Assembly (NCBI GenBank): GCA_025200525.1
Contig: CM045761.1
Coordinates: 203,042,321 to 203,106,320 of the forward strand
Direction: 5' to 3'
From: Camellia lanceoleosa
Lineage: Eukaryota > Streptophyta > Magnoliopsida > Ericales > Theaceae
Length of the DNA stretch: 64,000 nt
The notes under the pieces are model-generated. The model ran no database searches. It was given only the letters and a program-made list of their open reading frames with translations, and was not told the DNA's origin. Positions 26,620 to 37,987 of this stretch are shown piece by piece. The translations under genes and the position numbers were made by a program. Each line of letters starts with the position of its first letter. Within the stretch, counting starts at the first letter, position 1.

Positions 26620-29600
26620 TTAGGTGGAGACATCAACCATACCCGCCAAAGTTCGACACTTCAAATGTTTGTCCCTCGACAAAGTCTTTGTTAACATATC
26701 CGAGATATTATCATCTGTGTGAACCTTTTCGAGTGGTAACAATTTCGAGTCTAACACATCACAAATCCAATGGTATCTCACATCAATGTGTTTCGATCTC
26801 GAATGAAAGGTAGAATTTTTACTCAAGTAAATAGCACTTTGACTATCACAATAAAGCACATACTTTTCTTGCTTCAAACCCAACTCTTGCAAAAATTTCT
26901 TCAACCATAACTCTTCTTTGCAAGCTTCTGTAATAGCAATAAATTCAGCTTCGGTAGTTGAGAGAGCAACACATTTTTGTAATTTAGATTGCCATGCCAC
27001 AGCTCCCCCTGCAAAAGTCATCAAATACCCCGAAGTAGATTTCCTAGAATCAACATCACCAGCCATGTCAAAATCTGTGAACCCATCAAGCATCGGCTTA
27101 CCATCCCCAAAACACAAACACACCTTCGAAGTCCCTCGAAGATATCTTAGAATCCATTTTACCGCTGCCCAATGTTCTTTACCCGGATTAGAGAGAAACC
27201 GACTCACCACACCAACGGCATGAGCAATATCCGGCCTTGTACAAACCATAGCGTACATCAAAGAACCAACTGCTGAAGCATAAGGAACTTTCAACATCTC
27301 TTCTTTGTCTTTCTCACTTGTAGGACATTGATTCGAACTAAGCTTGAAGTGACCCGCAAGTGGACAACCAACCGGCTTTGCTTTATTCATGTTAAATCTC
27401 TCAAGAACTTTCTCAATGTAGCTTTCTTGAGACAACCAAATCAGTCCCTCTTTGCGATCATGAACAATTTTCATACAAAGTATTTGCTTTGCCGGTCTCA
27501 AATCTTTCATAGCAAAAGATTTACTCAACTCTACCTTCAACTTATTAATCATGGTAGAATCTTTACCCACAATTAACATGTCATCAACATAAAGCAAAAG
27601 AATAAAAAATTTACCATCCGGAAAATTTTTCACAAACACACAATGGTCCGAAGTGGTTTTAGAAAAACCATTATTCATCATGAAAGAGTTAAATTTTTTG
27701 TACCATTGTCGCGGGGCTTGCTTGAGGCCATACAAACTTTTCTTCAATTTGCAAACAAATTTCTCTTTCCCTTTTTCCACAAAACCTTCTGGTTGCTCCA
27801 TGTAAATTTCTTCTTCAAGATCACCATGAAGAAATGCGGTCTTCACATCAAGTTGCTCAACTTCAAGGTTCATACTTGCAGCCATGCCAAGTACAACCCG
27901 AATAGAAGACATCTTCACAACCGGCGAGAAAATCTCATCAAAGTCAATACCTTTCTTTTGCCCAAAGCCTTTCACAACAAGACGTGCTTTGTACCTCAGA
28001 TTCTTCCAATCATTCTTCAATTTGAAAACTCACTTATTTTTCAGAATTTTCCTCCCCTTAGGCAACTTCACTAAGTCATAGGTGTGATTTTCAAGTAAGG
28101 AGTTCATCTCCTCTTCCATGGCCTTTTTCCAATCACCTTTCTTTGTATGCTCAATTGCTTCTTGGTAGCTCTCCGGCTCCCCTTGATCAGAAATCAACAC
28201 AAATTCATTGGGAGGAAACTTTCTTGAAGGTTGTCAGTCCCTTGTAGATTTTCTCAACTCAAGTTGTGGTGGCGGTTCTTGAGTTGGATGCTCTTCCTCA
28301 ATTTCTGGCTCAACTTCATTAGGATTAGCATCATTCTCTACATCTTCAATAGGTGGCTGCACATCTCCCCCATTTTCATCATCAACTGAAGATGAAGGAG
28401 ATGGATCTATGTCAATGAGATCACTAGTTTTTGACTCCGGTTGATCACCTTTGTCAAAGTCTTCAATTGTTTGGTCTTCAAGAAACACAACATCACGGCT
28501 TCGAATGACTTTCTTGTCGACCGGATCCCACAATCTATACCCGAACTCATCACGCCCATAGCCAAGAAAAATGCATTGTCTTGACTTACTATCAAGCTTG
28601 GACCTCTCATCCTTTGGAATGTGAACAAAAGCTCGGCAACCAAACACTCTCAAGTGCTCATAAGACACATCTTTGTCAGTCCAAACTTTTTCAGGAACAT
28701 CACCATTCAAAGGATAGCAAGGAGACAAATTGATCACGTCAACCGCTGTACTCATTGCCTCACCCTAAAAGGATCTTGGCAATTTAGCTTGTGAAAGCAA
28801 ACACCTTGTTCTTTCTACAATGGTGCGGTTCATCCTCTCGGCAACGCCATTTTGTTGAGGAGTCTTCTTAACTGTCTTTTGGTGCCGAATACCTTAGCTG
28901 CGACAATACTCATCAAATGGCCCAATGTATTCACCACCATTGTCTGATCGGATGCACTTCAATTTCTGCCCTGTTTCTCTTTCAACCATGGCCTGAAAAT
29001 ACTTAAATACTTCTAGAACTTGATCTTTAGATTTTAGTAGAAAAACCCAAACTTTCCTTGAATAATCATCAATGAAAGTAACAAAATAAAGTGCACCACT
29101 ATGTGTTCTAACTTTTAAAGGACCACAAACATCCGAATGAATCAACTCCAAAACCTTTTCTTTTCTAGAAGCAACATTTTTATGAAAAGAAACTCTATGT
29201 TGTTTACCCGCCAAACAATGAACACAAGTTTTAAGATGTGTACCTTTCAAACCGGGTAGAAGCTCTTTCTTGAACAAAACTTGTAGTCCTTTTTCACTCA
29301 TGTGGCCAAGCCGCTTGTGCCACAATTCGGTAGAAGTATCATCTTCAAGTGCATTGACAACATCTTTACAAATTTTTTCTTGCATCGAATAAAGTGTATG
29401 AGTCTTCTTACACTTAGCCACCACCAAAGAACCCTTTGTGAGCTTCCATACTCCATCACCAAATTTGTTGTTGAAGCCTTCATCATCTAGCTTCCCAGTA
29501 GAGATCAAATTGAGGCGAATGTCGGGAACATGCCTCACATCTTTAAGCAACAACTTGCAGCCCAAATTTGTTTCCAAACAAACATCACCCATGCCGATAA

Positions 29601-30595
29601 TCTTGGACAAACCTTCATTACCCATTCGAACAGAACCATAATCTCCTGCAGTGTAGGTAGTGAAGAAATCAACTCGAGAAGTCACATGAAAAAAAGCACC
29701 AGAATCAATCACCCAATGACTCTCTTGGCCCACAAAATTGATACAATCATTTTCACAAACGACCATGAGATCATCGGTAGTAACTACCGTTGTGTCTTCT
29801 TGCTTCTTATCCACACTTTTGTCACGCCTTTTCTCCTTACTCTTGAGCTTTCGGCATTCCCGCTTCATGTGCCCTTTCTCATGGCAATAATAGCACTCAA
29901 CGTCTTTCTTTGAAAAAGAACCATCTTTTGATTTGTTACGGCTTTCATCACGGCCATGAGGAGTCTTACTCCTCCCCCTTGTTTTGCTTCGGCCTCTCAC
30001 AACAAATGCTTCTGAATGAGAGGAACCCGCTGATTTTCTTCTAGTTTCTTCATTCAACAAACTACTGGTGACTTGGCCCATTGTGACAACTCCATCGGGT
30101 GCCGAATTACTAACTGTCACAACCAAAGTCTCCCAACTTTCGGGTAAAGAACTAAGTAGCATCAAAACCTGCAACTCATCATCAAAAACATTTCATAGAA
30201 GCAAGTTGGTTAACAATACTCTTTATTTCATTCAGATGTTCCGGAATAGGGCTGCCCTCTTTATATTTTAAATTAACCAACTTACGAAATATAAAAGCTT
30301 TATTTGTGGCTGATTTCTTATCATAAAGGCCCTCTAATTTTTTCCATAAATCATGTGCTGAAGTTTCAGTAGCAATATGATGAAACACACTGTCATTAAT
30401 CCATTGACGGATAACACCAACGGCTTTTCGATTAAGCCTATTCCAATCATCATCTTTCATATCAGCAAGTTTGCTACTATCACCCTCAATGGGTCTATAC
30501 AAGTCTTTACAAAATAATAGGTCCTCCATTTTAGTTTTCCAAGTTATCCAATTACTTCCATTGAAGCTAGACATACGACCCACATTCCCCTCCAT
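26620..30595 (-). pseudogene. Copia gag-pol polyprotein with stops and a frameshift
   Basis: Domains in coding order: gag (from ATG 30595; SFNGSNWITWKTKM), zinc knuckle CYYCHEKGHMKREC (~29870), aspartic protease WVIDSGAFFHVTS (~29700), GAG-pre-integrase ELWHKRLGHM...CVHCLAGK, integrase core with SDVCGPL and RSDNGGEY (~28920), reverse transcriptase with LDVKTAFLHGDL and YVDDMLIVG (~27580), and RNase H with ALSTTEAEF and YCDSQSAI. Length is normal for a copia polyprotein. Breaks: a +1 frameshift in a T run near 30185, TAA at 28896-28894, TAG at 28767-28765 (Trp position), TGA at 28236-28234 and TGA at 28032-28030 (Trp position of the KWVFKLK motif). The copy cannot make its own proteins. Confidence 0.9.
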
Positions 30596-30633
30596 TGATT
30601 TACACAAATAAATAAATCCCAATAAACCGTAAA

Positions 30634-30644
30634 CTCTGATACCA
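30634..30644 (-). other. Primer binding site (tRNA-iMet) of the copia element
   Basis: The minus strand reads TGGTATCAGAG two bases after the LTR end, complementary to the 3' end of initiator tRNA-Met as in most copia elements. Confidence 0.9.
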
Positions 30645-30646
30645 GT

Positions 30647-31400
30647 TGTTAGGAAAAATCGATGATTCCCACAAGTAAATCAATCAATGGGAATAAAAAC
30701 TAATGCGGAAAAATTAAATCAAAGGCAACACAAGAATTTTACGTGGTTCCCTCAATGTGAGGTACGTCCACGGGGTTGAAATCCGATTCCACTATCAACC
30801 AAATAAGTTCTAAACGATTACAAACGAGACATGAATGGTCTCACAAACCACCCTTAGGTGAATTCCAAATAATCACAAATAAACAAAAGGAAAGATCTCA
30901 CCAAATAGATGAACCAAAATCTTCAGAACTAAAGTTGTAGAAGACCCAAAATAACGAACCCAAATCAAAACCTTCAATGTAGACCTTCAAAGCAGAATCG
31001 AAACAGAGTTGCAAAGCAAAGCACAAATCCTTGAATTTGATGGCACCAATTCTTGGATTGACCAAGTCAAACAGGGCAACAATCAATACCAATTGAAGCC
31101 CAACAAATTACCAAGCACTCTCACCAATCAATTGATCAAAAAGCGTTGCTGCTTTACCAAAGCAATCTACCCGAAGCACAAGTATATGGTGCTGCCGTTT
31201 TTCTCTTGGGAAAAACAATACACATCATATTTTGAATCTAGGGTTTTTTTCTCAAAACCTTAGTTGTTTCCAAATTTGATTGGGTCTCCACAAATTAAAT
31301 ATAATATATAAAAATATATTATAATTAATACTAAACCAAATTAAATTCTTTTTTCAAAACCAATTGGGTCCCACACTCCAATAAGGAGGTATACCCAACA
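30647..31400 (-). repeat. 5' LTR of the copia element
   Basis: 754 bp, paired with 25848-26602. The primer binding site lies immediately inside it, so it is the 5' LTR of the minus-strand element. Confidence 0.95.
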
Positions 31401-31405
31401 AAAAC

Positions 31406-32224
31406 CAGCAACTCTCTCTCTCTCTCTCTATTTCTCTCTCCCTCTCATTCTTTTTTCCTAATTCAAGTAAAAAAAAACACTATAAAAAATAATAAAAAAT
31501 TTACCTAATTGAAAATTTAAACACAAGCACTATTACATTCTCCAAATTGAAAATTAAAATACTATTACAATTTCTAGATATTCCCAACAGTATGCAGACT
31601 GAGAACTTGTTGCTAAACCAAATAAACATCGTAGTCGATTTAAAAAATTTTGCCTTATAAAGCACTTAACACAGCAGATATGCAATTATGTATTCTAGAG
31701 ATTTGATCTACACCTTTGCATTGTGGAAATTTTTCCTAGGAAAACTAGATAACTCCATACAATGATAAATTTATCACTGTAGAAAAGATCATTTGCTTGC
31801 ATGTGGCAGTGATAAATTTATAAACCACTAACATAAATGTAATAAACCATCAACTCTTCCCACACAATAAATGATAAATTTATCATTCTTCAAAATAACA
31901 AAATTCAAGAACCACATTAATGATACATTTATCATTCTTACAAAAAAATAAGCCATCAACTTGTCCAAACCAACCAGTGATAAATTTATCACTTTATAAA
32001 ACACCAAAAAAAAGCAACTACATTTAACCCAAATCAAATAATATAAATATGTGAAACTTAATCCTATAAAAATATCAGCAAAAAATATAATTTCTGATCA
32101 ACAAATTCCTCAATCATTCAATGCGAGTACCAAAATGATACATCTTTCAAAAAATACTCAATCATTCAATCCAAGTAACACCTCTCAACTCTCAAACAAA
32201 GTAATTCAATTAAAATCAATACAA
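31406..32224. repeat. MULE spacer with palindromic GATAAATTTATC motifs
   Basis: No gene is seen. This is the continuation of the 3'-flank module split by the copia insertion (CT-rich run at 31408-31446), then a stretch with three perfect TGATAAATTTATCA palindromes (31763-31776, 31872-31885, 31978-31991) and several partial ones. It lies between the convergent 3' ends of the Ulp1-like and MURA genes. Confidence 0.75.
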
Positions 32225-34677
32225 CTAAAGCAAAGCTTGTTTACATGTTTTCCGATTATGAGTTCCCATCTTTCCACACCTACTGCATCTAATTCTCTTG
32301 ATTTCGCCCTTAGAAGGTATTCTCTCTGTTCTTGGACGTCCAGCTGATCTCTTACAAAGAGGAGGTAAAACAACATCATCATCAACAATTACATTTGGCT
32401 TCCACATACTAGGAACCGGATAGATAGAATGTAAATAAGAATCACAATAACTACTAACACGGTAGTAATCATCAAGAAAGCAATTCAGATCCTTCCCACT
32501 CCTCTTTATAGCACAAAAACCATGTTTGCAAGGAAAAGAATCAATTTCCCACAATCGACAAGAACAACAACGTTTCCCAATATCAACCATAATTGAATGA
32601 TCCAATTGGATTTCATAAATGTCATCGCTACATTTCTTAACTATCCATGCTTTTGTATCATTAAAAGCTTCTTCCAACTTTTTCTCTGCAAAAGGACAAA
32701 CAATACGATTCCACTTATTCCCAACTTCTCTCCTTCTTGAAAATTGCTCCATTAGTTTCACCTGTATGGCATCAACAAGACTAGTTGAAAACAAATGGCG
32801 TTCATCCCTAATCCATGAATTAAAAGATTCCGTAGCATTTGTGTACATTTCACCATACCTCTTGCCTTGAAAATAAGCGTTACACCAACACTCATTAGGC
32901 AAATCCTCAAGAAACCTCTCAACACTATGACCACAACGACCCTTAAATTCTTCAAATAGCTCATTAAACAACTCAATAGTAGGAGCATATGCACATCTAC
33001 TAAAAAGAGTAAGCAAATACTTTTTGATTCACGACTCTTCACTGACAAATAAGTCTTCAAGTTTGTCTTCAAATGCATTAGACAAAAAAAATGAGAAGAA
33101 AACGGAAAGACCTTAGCTAAAGCTTTCAGCAAACCTCCATATCGATCAGTAACAAACGCAATATCCCTTTCTGGAGTCAAAATACCTAATAACTTTGAAA
33201 GGAACCAATGCCAACTGTCATAACTTTCACCATCAACAATCGTAAAACATAACGGATACAAACCTACAAACAAAATATATATATACAAGTTATCAGTAAC
33301 AAATCAAAAAAGATTACAAAAAGAAAATCAAAACACAAAGTAACAAAAATGATAGAATTATCACTATCATAGATAAATTTATCACTGTATAAATATAAAT
33401 TTATACAGCACAGTATAAATATAAATTTAGCACCAGCCATAGATAAATTTATCACTGTGTAAATATAAAAATTTAACAAAAAGTATACAGCACAAATTTA
33501 TCACTAATAGATTGACCATACTCAATTATCAACACTCTCCAGTAACAAAAATGATAGAATTATCACTATTTCAATAATAATAACACATACACACAAAATG
33601 TACCTTGGTTACCATCTTTCGCCGTAGCAGCCAATAAACAACCTTTGTGTCTTCCTTTCAAAAAAGTTCCATCAAGCATCAACACAGGCCTACAATACTT
33701 GAAACCATGAATACATGCCTCAAAAGCGAAAAACAAGCATTTGAAATGTCTTCCTTTACTATCAATATCAAATTCCATATAAAAAACACTCCCAGGATTG
33801 CAAGCATTAGCCTCATCAACATACCAACGAAGATCGTCAAATGATGATGAATAGTCACCAAAACAAGACCCCTTGCTTTTTCAACACCTATCCAAGCTCA
33901 CCGATAAGAAACTTCTGTTCCATAATAGTTCTTGAAATCACAAATCACCTCACTAACCGTTGTCAAAGCCTTGTTACGAATATCATTAGAAATTAGCCCA
34001 CCAATCATACTTGAAGTCATCCTAGCATGTTTAATTGTACGAAAAGAAGATCCACAAGTATGAACATCATCAAATTGTTTAATAACAAAAGCTTTACTAT
34101 AATTTTCCACTCTAGCATGCACGCTCCATAAACATCCCAAATCAGCCCTTCTCTTACAATGAACAGTGACACGATCCTTATCATTCTTAACAAAATCAAA
34201 ATTAAAACCGAAATGAATAGAATACTTTGACAACGCATCTCGAAATTCAACAACTCTTTGAGTAAACTTTTATCCCACTCCTTTCATACAATTAACCTAC
34301 CCATCGGAGAGCAAAGGTTTCCGTTGATTTGAATAAAATGAAGGCAAAAAATCCGTTTCACAAACAACACTACTACTACTACTACTACTACTACTGCTAG
34401 CTTCACCGTCATAAATCATATAACCTTCACTCAAAGAACAACACTTTACAAATACATCAATCCGGTGAATATCACAAGAAAGTGCCAGTCCAACCATAAC
34501 CTCCAAATCCTCTTCACTTTCTAGACCACAAGAAGAATGTCCAGCCATTGAATACAATATATTCAAAGAACTACCAACTAACTCACTCCACTTTGCACAC
34601 AATTTATATACTAAATCCTTGAAATTAAATCCATCATTATACTTGATAACCAATGTCACACCTCTAAACTTGCACAT
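32225..34677 (-). pseudogene. MURA-type MULE transposase, decayed
   Basis: Coding exons are 33604-34677 (an acceptor at about 34709 suggests a 5' UTR intron) and 32225-33263, joined in phase. The N-terminal region (FRGVTLVIKYNDG) precedes a Ser run encoded by ACT repeats at 34372-34396. A MuDR-type zinc-binding domain follows (C and H residues in VHCKRRADLGCLW and DDVHTC). The DDE catalytic core shows LMLDGTFLKG (D1), VTDRYGG (D2) and TESFNSW (E). A SWIM finger (CCSCRLWEIDSFPCKH) and a C-terminal knuckle (CSRCGKMGTHNRKTC) finish it. This is the standard plant MURA order. The transposase would bind the element ends and move it. Damage: TAG at 34299, TAA at 34272, TGA at 33900 and a frameshift in an A run near 33025. 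Confidence 0.9.
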
Positions 34678-35502
34678 AAGAAACAAACAATTCTCAATCA
34701 CTATAAATCCTGCAACAAACAACAATTACATTTAAGAAAACAACTCAAACACTCTCAAACAAAATCAAATACAGTGATAAAATTAACTCCTATTCCCATA
34801 CTCACTCATAAATTTATCACTGTTGAAAAAGTTAATCCAACATCACCCCCAAAATACACAGTGATAAAATTATTATTGTATAAAATAAGAAACCAACACC
34901 TGTGTTCAATCAACACAATTTCGTAACCAAAAAAAAAATAAAAATCTAAAATTCAATCAACAAATACATATCTCAAAACTTTCAATATCATGATCAAAAC
35001 ACAAATTCAATTGCAACAGAAACAACAGAGTAACAACAATATCACCACAAAATCAAAATCACCAACTCAAACTAAAAAAATCAAAACATTGAAATTGAAA
35101 TCAAAATCAAACATACCAGTCGACCTACCTCCACAACACCGCAAATCAGAAAATGTAACTATACACCAAACGCGAAATCGCAAATAGGAAGAATCACCAA
35201 ACACACAATCGCAAATCACAAATCACAAATCGCGAAGCTCCACAAATCGCGCAATTAGAAATCACGAAGCTCCACAAATCCCGAAATCAGAAATCACGAA
35301 GCTCCACAAATCGCGAAGATACAGCAGCAAATCATGAACTTCCACAGAAATCTAAATCACAAACACAATATTTTGATGGAAAATCCAAACAGAAATGCGC
35401 CAGAACAGGGAAGGGGTAAAACGGTACAAAAAAAAAAGCCTCAGGACCTATTGGTGCACAAGATCAAAAGTCAGGACTAATAGAGAATAAGTCAAAAACT
35501 TA
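34678..35502. other. MURA upstream region with short repeats
   Basis: No coding sequence. On minus, a probable 5' UTR exon ends before GTATGT near 35112. At 35205-35325 a stretch repeats AAATCACGAAGCTCCACAAA and variants (CAAATCGCGAAGCTCCAC) about four times. GATAAATTT-type motifs occur at about 34775, 34804 and 34862. Confidence 0.5.
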
Positions 35503-35523
35503 GGACCAGCCAGTAAAAAACCC
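35503..35523 (-). repeat. Right terminal inverted repeat of the MULE
   Basis: The plus strand ends GGACCAGCCAGTAAAAAACCC and is followed by the TTTTCAATA duplication (35524-35532). It is a degenerate inverted match to 6561-6581. Confidence 0.6.
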
Positions 35524-35546
35524 TTTTCAATATTCACTCAGTTTTG

Positions 35547-35609
35547 TTTGAAGGATTAGGCCTACATGAATCCTTTTTAGAGCCGGCCCATATATATATA
35601 TATATATAT
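35547..35609. repeat. Right copy of the ~55-bp direct repeat flanking the MULE, with TA run
   Basis: GTTTGAAGGATTAGGCCTAC to CCGGCCCATATATATA corresponds to 6498-6551. The copy ends in a TA dinucleotide run. From 35610 to 36330 the sequence is AT-rich intergenic DNA with no feature I can recognise. Confidence 0.7.
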
Positions 35610-36332
35610 TTGCAGCATTCCTTCTGTTTTGGTTTGGAGTTTTAAATAATTAATTGGTTCAGTTGCGAAATAATGAATGTTAGATTGAAAAAATTACTCT
35701 TTCAAAAAATTTATATACAATCTTTTATTGGAATGTTATGGTTGTGATATATTTATAATTAATAATTATTTTGATGAGATTTTTCTTTTAAAGTGATATG
35801 CAGTCACGTTATTTTGTATATAAATTTTATATTATTTTATTTATATAGCATTATTCATTTAGACTTAGTACATTTTAAATTAATTACATTATAATTAATG
35901 ATAATTATATTTTTAAAATAAAATTAATAACGTGTAATATAACATGCTTACAAATTTTATTTCTGCTAATACCCTTGGACAAAACCTACTTTACTGAAAT
36001 TGTGTAATTTTAGTTTATAACACTTTTCTTATTGACATTTAAATATATACAAAGAGATTACATATAGTTTTGACGTATGCTACACTATAGATTTTATTTA
36101 CGATAAATTACATTTTTTATTTTATAGTGTCATATGGAAAAATCACAAATCATATCATTCACAGCTATGCCGTTGTGCCGTGAAGAAGTTTTTCTATTGA
36201 AGAGAAAGAAACCTTGGAACCATCAAAACTAGACAAGACAAATAGAAATAATCTAGATCTAGCTATTGACGGAATACACTATGCTCATGAGTATGACATT
36301 AATTAAATTAATAACCCCCCAAGGCAAAGCTG

Positions 36333-36527
36333 AATAATTTGTCAGCAATGTTAGGTATCATGAAAAGTCTTTCATAAAAATGGTCATGAAAGATTTGTGA
36401 TATTTGGATTACACTTACAATAAAGTATCAAACACTAATCAAGGTAATCTAAGGGTCACAAATTTTTCATGATCATTTTCATAAAATTTTTTTCATGATC
36501 TCTAACATTTCTCATAATTTGCTACCA
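36333..36527. mobile_element. MITE-like foldback in the BAHD promoter
   Basis: Two arms of about 80 bp are inverted copies: the left arm has GCAATGTTAGGTATCATGAA and ATGGTCATGAAAG, and the right arm, inverted, reads GAAATGTTAGAGATCATGAA and ATGATCATGAAAA. The arms join at GGATTAC / GTAATCTAAG around a short spacer. No ORF is present. The target duplication is unclear. It ends about 70 bp before the BAHD start codon. Confidence 0.6.
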
Positions 36528-36598
36528 CTACTAATATATCTCCTTGGCCCTGTAGTTGAAGGAAACTAATTAACCAAAATCAAAGCAAAGCAAAAGCA

Positions 36599-37960
36599 AT
36601 GAGCATGATAGAGGTTGAGATCATTTCCCGTGAAACCATCAAACCCTCTTCTCCAACGCCTCCTCACTTGAGAACCTACAAGCTCTCTCTTCTGGATCAG
36701 TTTGCTCCGCCAAACCATGCCCCAATAACCCTCTTCTATCCTATGCTCGACAATGACAATAATGATCGTGTTGGTGTTCGTGTTCTTGTCATCTCTCAAT
36801 TGTTGAAGAAGTCCTTGTCACAAGTCTTAACCCGCTATTACCCGCTTGCTGGGAAGATCAAAGACGCTCTCACCATTGATTGCAACGACGATGGAGTTTT
36901 CTATGCGGAGGCCAGAGTCAAATGTAATTTATCCGACTTTCTCACCCAACCTCATTGCCCATCCATTGGTCAATTGCTTCCCCGTGAGCCCATTTGGAGT
37001 CCAAATGGACCAACTTCAGGGTTCCATGTAATCATGTTCCAAGTAAACATATTCGACTGTGGTGGATTCGCCATTGGCGCGTTCTTCTCACACTTGGCCA
37101 CCGATGGAACAGCAATGAGCAACTTTTTCAAGAGCTGGGCTGCCATTGCTCGCGGGTCTTTTGAATCAGTACCATGTCCAAGTTACATTGCACCATCACT
37201 TTTCCTTCAAAATGAATCTGTGACACAAGAATTGACCCTCATGGCCATGTTAAGCCCCTTTGTTAGGAAGGGCAACTGTGTTACAAAGAGGTTCACATTT
37301 GATGCCTCTGCTCTGGCCACACTCAAGGCCAAAGCATCCACAAGTCGTGTTCAAGCCGTGTCATCTCTTTTCTGGAAATGTTTCATGGCTGCTTCTAAAG
37401 CGAAAACTGGTGCCTACAAGCCATCTTTCATGACCCAAGCAGTGAACATGCGCAAGAGAGCTCTGCCACCCTTTCCAGAGTCTTGCATGGGAAATTTTCT
37501 ATGGTTGGCGGTCGCAGAATGCAAAGACGAGACTGAAACAGAGTTGGATCGATTGGTGGGTCACGTGAAGGAAGCTATAGCCAAAGTTGATGCTGAATTG
37601 GTGAAAGAACTACAGGGTGAAGAAGGGTTTGTCAATTATTGTGAGACTGTGAAGGGGATGAGCAAAACACTTGGAAAGGAAGCTGATTGTTTGGCTATAA
37701 CCAGTTTGGTGAATTTTGGGCTTTATGAAGTTGATTTTGGATGGGGAAAGCCTATGTGGATATCTCCAGTTGGATTGGGGGAATCAAGACCAGTGTTCTT
37801 AGATATAGTAATTCTGGTTGAAACCAAAAGTGGAGATGGAATAGAAGCATGGGCCTTTTTGGAAGAGCAAGTGATGGACATACTCCAATCTGATACAGAG
37901 CTCCTAAGTTATGCTACAATTGATCCAAGTCCTCGTAGCCTTGTGTTAGCAAAAATGTAG
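36599..37960 (+). CDS. BAHD acyltransferase, intronless
   Basis: A 453-residue open frame, the usual length of BAHD enzymes (about 430-460). It has the catalytic HXXXD motif as HLATD (residues 165-169) and the structural DFGWG motif (379-383). The N-terminal MIEVEIISRE and the YPLAGKI segment are also typical. BAHD enzymes move an acyl group from a CoA thioester to an alcohol or amine in the cytosol and make esters and amides of specialised metabolites. The lack of introns and the motif spacing fit the vinorine synthase-like clade, but substrate cannot be read from sequence. Two start codons are possible: 36599 and 36605 (MIEVEII); the second fits relatives' starts better. There is no damage. 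It sits between the MULE and a retroelement cluster, with a foldback element just upstream. Confidence 0.92.
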   Translation: MSMIEVEIISRETIKPSSPTPPHLRTYKLSLLDQFAPPNHAPITLFYPMLDNDNNDRVGVRVLVISQLLKKSLSQVLTRYYPLAGKIKDALTIDCNDDGVFYAEARVKCNLSDFLTQPHCPSIGQLLPREPIWSPNGPTSGFHVIMFQVNIFDCGGFAIGAFFSHLATDGTAMSNFFKSWAAIARGSFESVPCPSYIAPSLFLQNESVTQELTLMAMLSPFVRKGNCVTKRFTFDASALATLKAKASTSRVQAVSSLFWKCFMAASKAKTGAYKPSFMTQAVNMRKRALPPFPESCMGNFLWLAVAECKDETETELDRLVGHVKEAIAKVDAELVKELQGEEGFVNYCETVKGMSKTLGKEADCLAITSLVNFGLYEVDFGWGKPMWISPVGLGESRPVFLDIVILVETKSGDGIEAWAFLEEQVMDILQSDTELLSYATIDPSPRSLVLAKM

Positions 37961-37987
37961 TTTGGGTCAAATCGACAGAGAAACTAA

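Larger units (their letters stand above)
25848..31400 (-). mobile_element. Ty1/copia LTR retrotransposon, full-length but decayed
   Basis: The element is 5.55 kb, inserted in the MULE 3'-flank module, with a 5-bp duplication AAAAC at 25843-25847 and 31401-31405. LTRs of 755 and 754 bp (25848-26602, 30647-31400) start TGTT and end AACA and look nearly identical by eye, so the insertion is fairly young. On the coding (minus) strand the primer site complementary to initiator tRNA-Met, TGGTATCAGAG, lies at 30644-30634, two bases after the LTR. A purine tract (GGTAGGGAGAGAAT) precedes the other LTR near 26603-26616. The domain order protease-integrase-RT-RNase H is that of copia. Confidence 0.95.
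6561..35523. mobile_element. Giant Mutator-like element (MULE) carrying Ulp1-like genes and MURA
   Basis: The element is about 29.0 kb, or about 19.6 kb after removing two nested retroelements. Its borders rest on a 9-bp direct repeat TTTTCAATA at 6552-6560 and 35524-35532, the size typical of MULE target duplications, and on degenerate terminal inverted repeats: the left starts AGGGGACTTACCAGTTGGTCC; the reverse complement of the right end reads GGGTTTTTTACTGGCTGGTCC (13 of 21 match). Inside, two tandem Ulp1-like genes run on plus and a MURA transposase runs on minus, converging. Plant MULEs with Ulp1-like genes are known (Kaki-ko/KIKO and the melon CUMULE type). The two Ulp1-like units plus their 3' flanks look like a tandem duplication. 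All three genes carry stops or frameshifts, so this copy is not autonomous. Confidence 0.85.
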
